Source of the DNA: Streptomyces sp. NRRL S-244
GTDB lineage: Bacteria > Actinomycetota > Actinomycetes > Streptomycetales > Streptomycetaceae
Direction of reading: 5' to 3'
NCBI RefSeq assembly: GCF_000717915.1
Contig: NZ_JOCX01000002.1
Coordinates: forward strand, 1 to 64,000
DNA: 64,000 bases
Every line of letters starts with the position of its first letter. Position 1 is the stretch's first letter. Position numbers and translations under genes: made by a program. Below are positions 45,290 to 52,990 of the stretch, in pieces. Below the pieces are notes generated by a model. That model searched no databases. It was not told the DNA's origin and was given only the letters and a program-made list of their open reading frames with translations.

Positions 45290-45646
45290 GTGTTCTGGTT
45301 CTTGCTGATCGCGCTGGTCGTGGTCGTCGCGGCGGTCACCCTGGCCGTGGTGGGCGGTGGTTCCGAGGCGGTGCTGCCGGAGGCGGAGCCGGACCGGGTG
45401 GCCGACGCGCTGCCGGAGAGCCGCCCGGTCGTACGGGGCGACATCGACGCCCTGCGCCTGCCGGTCGCGCCGCGCGGGTACCGGATGGCCGAGGTGGACG
45501 ACGTACTGGAGCGGCTCGCGGCGGAGCTCGCCGAGCGGGACGCGCGGATCGCGGAGCTGACCGCCGCGGCCGCGCAGGGCCGCGGCGCGCAGGCGCCGGG
45601 CAGCGCGGTCGACCTGCACAAGGACGCCCACCAGGAGGGGCGGTGA
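45290..45646 (+). CDS. Membrane-anchored DivIVA-domain protein
   Basis: 118 residues. A single N-terminal helix (FWFLLIALVVVVAAVTLAVVGG) is followed by a linker and a DivIVA-like motif LRLPVAPRGYRMAEVDDVLERLAAELAERDARI, a curvature- and membrane-related coiled coil. GTG 45290 has AGGGAG six bases upstream and is preferred over ATG 45269. The stop overlaps the tag GTG by 4 nt. Compared with DivIVA, it is truncated after the first helix pair. Confidence 0.85.
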   Translation: MFWFLLIALVVVVAAVTLAVVGGGSEAVLPEAEPDRVADALPESRPVVRGDIDALRLPVAPRGYRMAEVDDVLERLAAELAERDARIAELTAAAAQGRGAQAPGSAVDLHKDAHQEGR

Positions 45647-46218
45647 CGGCGGTCGCGGGTCCGGACGGCGGCCTGCGCTGCCCCTGGGCGCTGGCCACCG
45701 AGGAGTACATCGCGTACCACGACACGGAGTGGGGGCGCGCGGTGCACGGGGACGACGCCCTGTACGAGCGGCTGTGCCTGGAGGCCTTCCAGTCGGGGCT
45801 GTCCTGGCTGACGATCCTGCGCCGGAGGGAGGGCTTCCGTACGGCCTTCTCGGGGTTCGTGATCGCCGAGGTCGCCGCCTTCGGGCCGGCCGACGCGGAG
45901 CGGCTGCTCGCCGACGAGGGGATCATCCGCAACCGGGCCAAGATCGAGGCCACGCTCGCCAACGCGAAGGTGCTGGCCGAGTGGGAGCCGGGCGAACTGG
46001 ACGAGCTGATCTGGTCGTACGCGCCGGAGCCGGGCCGCCCGGCCCCGGCGACGATCTCCGAGGTGCCGGCGGTGACGCCCGAGTCCACGGCCCTGTCCAA
46101 GGCGCTGAAGAAGGCGGGGATCCGGTTCGTCGGGCCCACGACCGCCTATGCGCTGATGCAGGCCTGCGGCCTGGTCAACGACCACCTGGCCGCCTGCGCC
46201 GCCCGTACCCCCGCCTGA
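45643..46218 (+). CDS. tag: DNA-3-methyladenine glycosylase I
   Basis: 191 residues. CPWALATEEYIAYHDTEWG, LCLEAFQSGLSWLTIL and FRTAFSGF are the Tag signature; the family binds zinc with N-terminal Cys/His and C-terminal His/Cys (NDHLAACAAR here, C20 at the front). It removes 3-methyladenine from alkylated DNA. GTG 45643 overlaps the DivIVA-like gene (GTGA), a coupling also seen in mycobacteria as I recall. Confidence 0.95.
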   Translation: MTAVAGPDGGLRCPWALATEEYIAYHDTEWGRAVHGDDALYERLCLEAFQSGLSWLTILRRREGFRTAFSGFVIAEVAAFGPADAERLLADEGIIRNRAKIEATLANAKVLAEWEPGELDELIWSYAPEPGRPAPATISEVPAVTPESTALSKALKKAGIRFVGPTTAYALMQACGLVNDHLAACAARTPA

Positions 46219-46272
46219 GGCGGAGGAGGGCGGGGGCAGGCGGCGAAACGGGGCGCCGGACCCGGCTGCCGG

Positions 46273-46300
46273 GTTCAGCGGCCCGGGTTCAGCGGCCCAG
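46273..46300 (-). repeat. 14-bp tandem duplication over an enoyl-CoA hydratase stop
   Basis: GTTCAGCGGCCCGG at 46273-46286 is repeated as GTTCAGCGGCCCAG at 46287-46300. The copy within the gene contains its stop (TCA at 46289-46291 on the plus strand), and a second in-frame-like stop triplet lies in the outer copy. Confidence 0.8.
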
Positions 46301-47092
46301 GTACTTCGGCGGCTGCTTCGCGAGGAAGGCCTGGACGGCGATCGAGTGGTCCTCGGAGGCGCCCGCGCGGGCCTGCAGGGTGTCCTCGTGGGCCAGCGCC
46401 TCGGCCAGCGAGCGGGAGGCCCCGTAGGCGAGGGACTCCTTGAGGGCCGCGTAGGCCACCGTCGGGCCGGCCGCCAGGGTGCGGGCCACCGCCTCGGCCT
46501 CCGCGTGCAGGGAGTCCGAGGGGACCAGGCGGTTCACGATGCCGAGCTCGTACGCCTCCTGCGCCTTCACGGAGCGGGGGAAGAGCAGCAGGTCGGATGC
46601 GCGGGAGGCGCCGATCAGGCGGGGGAGGGTCCAGGAGACGCCCGAGTCGGCGGTCAGCGCCACCCCCGCGAAGGAGGTGTTGAAGGAGGCCGTGTCGGCG
46701 ACGACCCGGAAATCCGCCGCCAGTGCGAAGCCGAAGCCCGCCCCGGCCGCCACGCCGTTGACGCCCGCCACCACCGGCTTGGGCATCTCGGTCAGGGCGC
46801 GCACGATCGGGTTGTAGTGCTCCGCGACCGTGTTCATGGTCAGCGAGGAACCGGTCTCGCGGTCCGCCGCCAGGTTCCCGATGTGCTCCTTGAGGTCCTG
46901 GCCGACGCAGAACGCCCGGTTGCCGGCCGCCGTCAGCAGCACCGCCCGGACGGCCGGATCGGCGGCCGCCGCCTGGACCGCGTCGCGCAGCGCGACCTTG
47001 GCCTCGGTGTTCATCGCGTTCATGGCGTCGGGACGGTTGATCGTGATCTTCGCGAGTCCGTCGGTCACTTCGTAGAGCACGCTGTCGGCCAT
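46289..47092 (-). CDS. Enoyl-CoA hydratase/isomerase family protein
   Basis: 267-residue crotonase fold. The oxyanion-hole segments AFCVGQDLKEH and AGVNGVAAGAGFGFALAADFRV are present. SVSWTLPRLIGASRASDLL occupies the usual second catalytic region, with no clear second glutamate, as in PaaG/isomerase-like members. ATG 47092 follows an AAGGGGGA purine site; a longer frame to 47149 has no conserved sequence. Likely acts on a CoA ester; substrate not predictable. Convergent with tag. Confidence 0.9.
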   Translation of the reverse strand: MADSVLYEVTDGLAKITINRPDAMNAMNTEAKVALRDAVQAAAADPAVRAVLLTAAGNRAFCVGQDLKEHIGNLAADRETGSSLTMNTVAEHYNPIVRALTEMPKPVVAGVNGVAAGAGFGFALAADFRVVADTASFNTSFAGVALTADSGVSWTLPRLIGASRASDLLLFPRSVKAQEAYELGIVNRLVPSDSLHAEAEAVARTLAAGPTVAYAALKESLAYGASRSLAEALAHEDTLQARAGASEDHSIAVQAFLAKQPPKYLGR

Positions 47093-47425
47093 GGCAGGGG
47101 GTCCCCCTTCGTCGCGGGCTTGGCTACCGGCCGGTACCGGCCGGTGCAAGGGCCAGCATGGCGGACCGGACCGCTCCGGGGCATGTGATGTGCGTCAAAG
47201 AAAGCGGAGGGCCGACGCCGGGTGCGACGGCGCAGTATCGCAGGCACGTCCCCGAAATGAGTGGTTTTGGCCGAGCGCGTTGCGCAAGCGTTCCCTGCCG
47301 ATGTTGGTCATCGGGTCCTGACATGCGGGATAATGGCCAAGAAGCAATGTGTTCGATGCCGGGTTCCAGGCGCCTGAATGGGGCCGTCGGCTGACGATGA
47401 GCTGGTTTCAGGAAGGGGAACGAGC
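47093..47425. promoter_or_regulatory. 333-bp divergent gap with a candidate promoter
   Basis: No gene seen. On the plus strand GATAAT at 47329-47334 resembles a -10 for the DUF3117 gene, and TTGGTC at 47304-47309 lies 19 nt upstream, a long spacer. Codon-bias-free sequence with several palindromes such as CCGGTACCGG near 47131. The gap serves the hydratase (minus) and DUF3117 (plus). Confidence 0.4.
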
Positions 47426-47593
47426 ATGGCGGCCATGAAGCCGCGGACGGGCGACGGCCCGCTCGAGGTCACCAAGGAGGGGCGGGGCATCGTCATGCGC
47501 GTACCGCTCGAGGGCGGCGGTCGGCTTGTCGTCGAGCTGACTCCGGACGAGGCGGACGCCCTGGGTGACGCCCTGAAGAAGGTCGTCGGCTAA
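47426..47593 (+). CDS. DUF3117 small conserved protein
   Basis: 55 residues, MAAMKPRTGDGPLEVTKEGRG onwards, ending DALGDALKKVVG. The family is nearly invariant across actinobacteria (Rv1211 in M. tuberculosis). AGGAAGGGGAACGAGC supplies a strong ribosome site before ATG 47426. It has a small beta-rich core and acidic helix. Function unknown. Stands alone with its own terminator, which implies independent expression. Confidence 0.9.
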   Translation: MAAMKPRTGDGPLEVTKEGRGIVMRVPLEGGGRLVVELTPDEADALGDALKKVVG

Positions 47594-47637
47594 CCCGTCG
47601 GCAGCACCGCAACACCGCAGCACCAGTATTCTCTGCG

Positions 47638-47668
47638 CCGCCCCGGCCGCTTCCCGCGGTCGGGGCGG
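47638..47668 (+). terminator. 13-bp hairpin terminator
   Basis: CCGCCCCGGCCGC (47638-47650), loop TTCCC, GCGGTCGGGGCGG (47656-47668), one G-U pair. It sits between the convergent DUF3117 and O-methyltransferase genes. Confidence 0.75.
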
Positions 47669-47714
47669 TGTTGTGTCATGTCCGGGTCCGGGTCCCGCCG
47701 GGCCGTACGGGCGC

Positions 47715-48377
47715 TCAGCGCCGGACCGCGCACAGCAGGCCGTCGCCGACCGGGAGCAGGGCGGCCTCCAGCGCCGGGCTCTCGCGGACGCTGCGCAGCA
47801 GCTCCCGTACGCGCAGCACCTCGGTCTGCTGGGCCGCCCCGTCGACGGTGCGGCCGTCCGAGAAGACCCCCTCGAAGCACACCAGCCCGCCGGGGCGCAG
47901 CAGGCGCAACGATTCGGCGAGGTAGTCGAGGGACTCGGAGGGGTCCCCGTCGCAGAAGACGAGGTCGTACCCGCCGTCGGCGAGCCGGGGGAGTACGTCG
48001 AGCGCGCGGCCGGGGATGAACCGGGCGCGGTTGCCCGCGAAGCCGGCGGCGCGGAAGGCCTGGCGGGCGAAGGCCTGCCGGTCGGCCTCGGGATCCACGG
48101 TGGTCAGCACCCCGTCGGGGCGCATGCCGTGGAGGAGGTGGATGCCGGAGACGCCGGTGCCGGTGCCGATCTCGGCCACCGCCTTGGCGTCCGCGGTGGC
48201 GGCGAGCAGGCGCAGCGCGGCCCCGGTGCCCGGGGAGACGGAGCGAAGGCCCGCTTCCCTGGCCCGGTCGCGGGCCCACCGCAGAGCGTCGTCCTCGGCG
48301 ACAAACGCGTCGGCGAACGCCCAGCTCGTCTGCCGGTTGCCGGTAATGACCCTCTCCTGTCCCCATAGTTGGCGCAA
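47715..48377 (-). CDS. O-methyltransferase (SAM-dependent, class I)
   Basis: About 220 residues. AEIGTGTGVSGIHLLHGM is the SAM-binding motif I, LTTVDPEADRQ the acidic loop, DLVFCDGDPS the metal-type motif of caffeoyl-CoA OMT-like enzymes and LLRPGGLVCFEGVF motif III. It matches Rv1220c, which also sits beside sigE. The start is doubtful: TTG 48377 has no ribosome site, whereas AGGAGAGG lies just before VITGNRQTSW, where only an ATT or GTC codon is available. Divergent from sigE. Substrate unknown. Confidence 0.88.
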   Translation of the reverse strand: MRQLWGQERVITGNRQTSWAFADAFVAEDDALRWARDRAREAGLRSVSPGTGAALRLLAATADAKAVAEIGTGTGVSGIHLLHGMRPDGVLTTVDPEADRQAFARQAFRAAGFAGNRARFIPGRALDVLPRLADGGYDLVFCDGDPSESLDYLAESLRLLRPGGLVCFEGVFSDGRTVDGAAQQTEVLRVRELLRSVRESPALEAALLPVGDGLLCAVRR

Positions 48378-48400
48378 CGGTGACTGTATCCGCTGACGTC

Positions 48401-48427
48401 GGGAACCCGCAGATGGGACCGGGCGTT
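48401..48427 (+). promoter_or_regulatory. Candidate ECF (SigE-type) autoregulated promoter
   Basis: GGGAACC (48401-48407) and CGTT (48424-48427) with 16 nt between fit the GGAAC / CGTT class of ECF promoters. It points at sigE, whose start is 167 nt downstream. The match is by eye; autoregulation is inference. Confidence 0.5.
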
Positions 48428-48593
48428 GGAGAAAACAGCGGCGGACTGAACCAGCGAGGCGAAAAGGGGCGTATGGGCCGGGCGCAGCCGGGATAGATGG
48501 GGCGGCAGCGGGCAGATCGACGGCCCGGCCAGTCGCAGGCACGTGCAAAGTTACTGCAAAAACGCTTATCCGGAGCTGACGGGAGGGGTGGCT

Positions 48594-49373
48594 ATGGTAG
48601 GGACTCCACTGGACACCACCAGAGCCGATAGGGGAGGTGCGGCTGCGCCTGTGGATCGTGGAGGCGTATTCAGACGCCTCTTCTGGTCGGCGGGTGAGCC
48701 GAAATCCGTGACCGACATTGCTGACCGCTTCCACACCGCTGCCACCGCAACCACCGCGACCTTTGCCGCCGATGCGGGCACCCAGGCGTGGACCCCTCCT
48801 TCATGGGAGGAGATCGTCAGCACGCACAGTGCGCGGGTCTACCGCCTTGCCTACCGTCTGACGGGCAACCAGCACGACGCCGAGGACCTGACGCAGGAGG
48901 TCTTCGTCCGCGTCTTCCGCTCGCTGTCCACGTACACGCCGGGCACCTTCGAGGGCTGGCTGCACCGGATCACCACCAACCTGTTCCTCGACATGGTCCG
49001 CCGCAAGCAGCGGATCCGCTTCGACGCGCTCGCCGACGACGCCGCCGAGCGGCTGCCGAGCCGCGAGCCGTCCCCGCAGCAGGTCCTGCACGACACCCAC
49101 TTCGACGCGGACGTGCAGCAGGCGCTGGACACCCTCGCGCCCGAGTTCCGCGCGGCCGTGGTGCTGTGTGACATCGAGGGCCTGTCGTACGAGGAGATCG
49201 CCGCGACGCTGGGCGTGAAGCTCGGCACCGTGCGCAGCCGTATCCACCGGGGCCGGTCGCACCTGCGCAAGGCGCTCAAGCACCGGTCCCCCGAGGCCCG
49301 GGCCGAGCAGCGGGCGCTGGCGGGAGTGGCGGTGGGCGCGCCGGGCGCCGGGGGAGAGGGCGGAACCGAGTGA
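48594..49373 (+). CDS. sigE: ECF RNA polymerase sigma factor SigE
   Basis: 259 residues. Region 2 ([35 protein letters not shown]) and region 4 ([52 protein letters not shown]) are intact. An unusual 80-residue N-terminal extension precedes region 2, as in mycobacterial SigE. GGGAGGGG precedes ATG 48594; GTG 48588 is an alternative. It overlaps the anti-sigma gene by 4 nt (GTGA). With htrA and tatB downstream, this is the conserved envelope-stress locus (Rv1221-1224). It is not the S. coelicolor sigma-E of the cseABC operon. Confidence 0.92.
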   Translation: MVGTPLDTTRADRGGAAAPVDRGGVFRRLFWSAGEPKSVTDIADRFHTAATATTATFAADAGTQAWTPPSWEEIVSTHSARVYRLAYRLTGNQHDAEDLTQEVFVRVFRSLSTYTPGTFEGWLHRITTNLFLDMVRRKQRIRFDALADDAAERLPSREPSPQQVLHDTHFDADVQQALDTLAPEFRAAVVLCDIEGLSYEEIAATLGVKLGTVRSRIHRGRSHLRKALKHRSPEARAEQRALAGVAVGAPGAGGEGGTE

Positions 49374-50023
49374 GCGGAGTCAGTCCCTCTCCTGCCGAGC
49401 AGCACCTGGGTGACCGGCTGGCCGCCCTGGTCGACGGGGAACTGGGCCATGACGCGCGCGAGCGGGTCCTGGCCCATCTGGCCACGTGTGCCAAGTGCAA
49501 GGCCGAGGCCGATGCGCAGCGCCGCCTGAAGAGCCTGTTCGTCGAGAGCGCGCCGCCGCCGCTGTCGGCCGGGCTGTTGGCCCGGTTGCAGGGGCTGCCG
49601 GGCGGTGGTCCCGACGGGCCGCCGGGTCCCTCTTCCGGTCCGCTGGGTCCGCCCGGCGCGGACCTCTTCGGGTACGTGGCTCCGGCCGCGCCGCAGCAGG
49701 GTTTCCGCATCCACGAGGTGGGGCGGCCGCGCCGCCGCTTCGCGTTCGTGGCGGCCGGGGCGGTCTCGCTGGCCGCGATCGCGCTGGGCGGCTCGCTGCC
49801 GATCGACTCGCTGGATCCGACCGTACGGGGCGAGGCCCCCGCATCGCGTCCGGGCCCGGCGGTGTCGGTGACGGATGCGGTGGTCCGCGACCGCGCTCCC
49901 GGCCCAGGCCCAGGCCCAGGCCCCGGCCCCGGCCCCGGTTTCGTGGCGGGCCCGCGCCCCACGGCTCCCCTCCCTCCGGTGCATCCCTCGATCTCTCCCC
50001 GCCCGGTCTCTCTCACCCGCTGA
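49370..50023 (+). CDS. Zinc-binding anti-sigma factor (RseA-like)
   Basis: 217 residues. The HLATCAKC motif (H36, C40, C43) is the ZAS zinc site that holds the sigma factor and can respond to thiol oxidation. One helix near 124-140 ([18 protein letters not shown]) anchors it. A Pro/Gly tail includes a (GP)n run from a CCAGGC/CCCGGC hexamer repeat at about 49903-49938. Its GTG 49370 is coupled to the sigE stop. Equivalent to Rv1222 by position. Followed directly by a strong terminator, so the unit is sigE-rseA. Confidence 0.9.
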   Translation: MSGVSPSPAEQHLGDRLAALVDGELGHDARERVLAHLATCAKCKAEADAQRRLKSLFVESAPPPLSAGLLARLQGLPGGGPDGPPGPSSGPLGPPGADLFGYVAPAAPQQGFRIHEVGRPRRRFAFVAAGAVSLAAIALGGSLPIDSLDPTVRGEAPASRPGPAVSVTDAVVRDRAPGPGPGPGPGPGPGFVAGPRPTAPLPPVHPSISPRPVSLTR

Positions 50024-50027
50024 GGGG

Positions 50028-50060
50028 CCGCCCACCGGGGGTGGAGCCCCCGGTGGGCGG
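50028..50060 (+). terminator. 14-bp perfect hairpin between rseA-like gene and htrA
   Basis: CCGCCCACCGGGGG (50028-50041), loop TGGAG, CCCCCGGTGGGCGG (50047-50060), starting 5 nt after the anti-sigma stop. It should separate htrA transcription from sigE. Confidence 0.85.
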
Positions 50061-50127
50061 TGGACCTGGTTGAATCTGCGGCAGATGCGCCGCCCGGCGG
50101 TGCCACAGGTACCTCGGGGGAGCGCCC

Positions 50128-51423
50128 ATGGCCGATCAGCAGCAGTCCGACACGGCCCCGACGTGGTGGAGCCGCCCCGCCGCCCCGCAGGCGGAACCGG
50201 AGGCGGCTTCGGGCCCCGTGGCCGAGGCCGTGCCGCAGGCCTCCGACGCCGCGGCGGGGCCGCGGTACGACCCCTGGGGCGAGCAGCCGCTGCAGGTGGT
50301 GGACCAGGGCAAGGCGGCCGGCGGCGGCCACGTGGTACGGATGCGGCACGCCCTCGCGCTCGGCCTCGGCATCGCCCTGCTCGCCGGGGGCATCGGCGGG
50401 TGGCTCGGCGTACTCGCCGAGCGCCAGAGCAGCACGCGCCTCGAACTGCCCCAGGCCGCCGTCGAGAACAAGGGCCGCGCCCCCGAGAGCGTGGCCGGCA
50501 TCGCCGCCACCGCGCTGCCCGGCGTCGTCACCCTCCACGTACGCGGCAGCACCGGCAGCGGTACCGGAACCGGGTTCGTCCTCGACGGGCAGGGGCACAT
50601 CCTGACCAACAACCACGTCGTCTCCGACGCCAAGGACATAACGGTCACCTTCAGCACCGGCGAGAGCGTCACCGCCGCGCTGGTCGGCCGCGACAGCGGC
50701 TACGACCTGGCCGTGGTCAAGGTCGACGGCGTACGGGGCCTGCAGCCGCTCTCCCTCGGGAACTCCGAGAACGTGAAGGTCGGCGACCCGGTCGTGGCCA
50801 TCGGCGCGCCCTTCGACCTCTCCAACACCGTCACCGCCGGCATCATCAGCGCCACCGGCCGGCCCATCACCGCCGGCGGCGACAAGGGCGACGGCAGCGA
50901 CATCAGCTACGTCGACGCCCTCCAGACCGACGCCCCCATCAACCCCGGCAACTCCGGGGGCCCGCTCCTCGACGCCAAGGCCCGCGTGATCGGCATCAAC
51001 AGCGCCATCCGGGGAGCCGACAAGGGCGAATCCGAAAAGCAGAGCGGCAGCATCGGGCTCGGCTTCGCCATCCCGGTCAACCAGGGCAAGCGCGTCGCCG
51101 AGGAGCTGATCCGCACCGGCCGCGCCACCCACCCCGTCATCGGCGTCACCCTCGACATGGAGTACACCGGCGACGGGGCCCGCGTCGGCACCAAGGGCGA
51201 GGGCGGCAAGCCCGCCGTCACCCCCGACGGCCCCGGGGCCCGGGCCGGGATCCAGGGCGGCGACGTGATCACCAAGGTGGACGGCGTGCGCGTGCACGGC
51301 GGCGACGAGCTCGTCATCAAGATCCGCGCCCACCGCCCCGGCGATCCGCTCACCCTGACCGTGCTGCGCGACGGCCGCGAGCGCACCCTGGAGCTGGTCC
51401 TCGGTTCGGCGAACGGATCATGA
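50128..51423 (+). CDS. HtrA/DegP-like membrane serine protease
   Basis: 431 residues. A cytoplasmic N-terminus (TWWSRPAAPQ...) precedes a helix near 75-95, then a trypsin-like domain with catalytic H163 (NNHVV), D193 (GYDLAVV) and S276 (GNSGGP). One PDZ domain follows from about 325 (VIGVTLDMEY...GIQGGDVITKVDG). Sec-side protease for misfolded envelope proteins; in mycobacteria Rv1223 acts with SigE. GGGGGAGCGCCC precedes ATG 50128. It has its own promoter if the preceding hairpin terminates. Confidence 0.93.
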   Translation: MADQQQSDTAPTWWSRPAAPQAEPEAASGPVAEAVPQASDAAAGPRYDPWGEQPLQVVDQGKAAGGGHVVRMRHALALGLGIALLAGGIGGWLGVLAERQSSTRLELPQAAVENKGRAPESVAGIAATALPGVVTLHVRGSTGSGTGTGFVLDGQGHILTNNHVVSDAKDITVTFSTGESVTAALVGRDSGYDLAVVKVDGVRGLQPLSLGNSENVKVGDPVVAIGAPFDLSNTVTAGIISATGRPITAGGDKGDGSDISYVDALQTDAPINPGNSGGPLLDAKARVIGINSAIRGADKGESEKQSGSIGLGFAIPVNQGKRVAEELIRTGRATHPVIGVTLDMEYTGDGARVGTKGEGGKPAVTPDGPGARAGIQGGDVITKVDGVRVHGGDELVIKIRAHRPGDPLTLTVLRDGRERTLELVLGSANGS

Positions 51424-51529
51424 CCAGATGGAGAATCCGGGGCTGATGCGCCACCGATGTATGGGCCCGCCGACGAGGCCGGGTACCGTGTGTCGTGGCC
51501 CGAAGTGAAAAGAGCCGAGGAGCGGCAAG

Positions 51530-51976
51530 GTGTTCAACGACATAGGCGCACTCGAGCTGGTCACGATCGTGGTGCTCGCCATCCTCATCTTCGGCCCGGA
51601 CAAGCTGCCGAAGGTGATCCAGGACGTCACCGGTGTCATCCGGAAGATCCGCGCGTTCTCCGACAGCGCGAAGCAGGACATCCGGTCCGAACTCGGCCCC
51701 GAGTTCAAGGACTTCGAATTCGAGGACCTGAACCCGAAGACGTTCCTGCGCAAGCAGCTGAGCGAGAACGAGGACCTGAAGGAGATCCGCAGCACCTTCG
51801 ATCTCCGCAAGGAGCTGAACGACGTCACCGACGCCGTGAACAGCCGCGAGGCGGAGCCGGCCCCGGCCGCCGCGGGCACCTCCGCCGCGCCCGCCGCCAC
51901 CGGCCCGGACCTGCTGAAGAAGCCCTCCGCCCCGGCCGCCGAGCAGCGCACTCCGTACGACGCCGACGCCACCTGA
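51530..51976 (+). CDS. tatB: Sec-independent (twin-arginine) translocase TatB
   Basis: 148 residues. A single N-terminal helix with the TatA/B signature (MFNDIGALELVTIVVLAILIFGPDKLP, here read in two parts around FGP) is followed by an amphipathic helix and a long polar region, longer than TatA, so TatB rather than TatA. Recognises twin-arginine signal peptides with TatC. GTG 51530 has GAGGAG at good spacing. Follows htrA as in mycobacteria. Confidence 0.93.
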   Translation: MFNDIGALELVTIVVLAILIFGPDKLPKVIQDVTGVIRKIRAFSDSAKQDIRSELGPEFKDFEFEDLNPKTFLRKQLSENEDLKEIRSTFDLRKELNDVTDAVNSREAEPAPAAAGTSAAPAATGPDLLKKPSAPAAEQRTPYDADAT

Positions 51977-52127
51977 GACACCCCCTGGTTTCGAGCCTTC
52001 CGGGCGATTCGGGGTCCGGTGGCTATCCTCCATGAGTCCGGACCCAGGACGCCCCAGGGTGGGGGTCCCCCCGACGACACGTGGGGGAGGGCGCGTTCCG
52101 GACCCCACGGAACGAGAGGCCGCATCG

Positions 52128-52907
52128 ATGGAGACGACGAGCAGTAGCCGGGTAGGGGTGCAGCCCGCCGAGGCGCCCGCTCCCGCCGCCGCACCAGCCG
52201 CGCAGTCGCAGCCCGCACCAGCCGCGCAGGCGCAGCCCGCGCCGGCCGAGACCGCCGCACCCGCGCAGCCGGCGCCCGCGCAGCCCCAGGAGGCCGCCGC
52301 GCCCGTCCCGGCGGCCCGCCGGACGGCGGAGGGGTACCTGCGGGCAGATTTCCCCTGGTACGGGCTGGACGGGGCCTTCACCGGCCCGCGCTGGCTCATG
52401 CAGGTGGGCACCGGGGCCGACGGCACCGTCGAGCACGGTTCCACCGGCCACGGAGACGAGCCCTCCGCGCGCGGAGAGCTCGCGACCGGCGAGAAGGAGC
52501 GCTTCGCGGTGGTCGTCACCGTCGCGAGCAACCCGCTGCGCCGCAGCAGCGACGGCACCGGCGTCCTGGAGGCCACCTCGGTCTCCTCGGCGGCCTGGCT
52601 GGCCGGCTCGGGGCTGCTGGCGTACAGCTGGCCGGGGCAGATGGACCACACCCTGCGCGACGACTGGCTCGACCAGCAGACCGAGGCCGCGTGGGAGCTC
52701 GCCGACGACCTCGCGGGGCCGGACTGGTCGACGCTCTCGCTCCCGGTCGACGGGGAGCCGACGCCGTTCCACTACCGCGAGTCGGAGTTCGGCTGGGTCC
52801 TGGCCGGGTCGACGGCGGCCGGCGTCCACGTGGGTGCGTACGGGCGGGGGATGAGCGCGTACGGACTGGGCTTCTCGGTGATCGGCGACATCGCGTCGTA
52901 CGAGTAG
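52128..52907 (+). CDS. Protein of unknown function with Pro/Ala-rich N-terminus
   Basis: 259 residues. Residues 1-65 are a Gln/Pro/Ala low-complexity tail. The rest begins GYLRADFPWYGLDGAFTGPRWLMQVG and ends GVHVGAYGRGMSAYGLGFSVIGDIASYE, rich in Trp and Tyr, without a signal peptide, helix or recognised motif. GAGAGG eight bases before ATG 52128 supports the start; TATCCT at 52022 may be a promoter element. Its conserved core suggests a soluble, possibly nucleotide- or protein-binding, cytosolic protein. No function assigned. Confidence 0.8.
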   Translation: METTSSSRVGVQPAEAPAPAAAPAAQSQPAPAAQAQPAPAETAAPAQPAPAQPQEAAAPVPAARRTAEGYLRADFPWYGLDGAFTGPRWLMQVGTGADGTVEHGSTGHGDEPSARGELATGEKERFAVVVTVASNPLRRSSDGTGVLEATSVSSAAWLAGSGLLAYSWPGQMDHTLRDDWLDQQTEAAWELADDLAGPDWSTLSLPVDGEPTPFHYRESEFGWVLAGSTAAGVHVGAYGRGMSAYGLGFSVIGDIASYE

Positions 52908-52950
52908 CCCGGGTACGCCGGGTACGCCGCGCACTCCGGGTTACGGGAAA

Positions 52951-52974
52951 GGGCACCGCCGGCCGGCGGTGCCC
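52951..52974. terminator. 24-bp palindrome between convergent genes
   Basis: GGGCACCGCC (52951-52960), loop GGCC, GGCGGTGCCC (52965-52974). Lies between the unknown gene and mrp, which ends 17 nt further on, and can act in both directions. Confidence 0.85.
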
Positions 52975-52990
52975 TCCTCGTTCGGAACGC

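Noticed and set aside
49903..49938. CCAGGC/CCCGGC hexamer run as a separate repeat element
   Set aside because: It is only the coding sequence of a (Gly-Pro)n tail in the anti-sigma factor.
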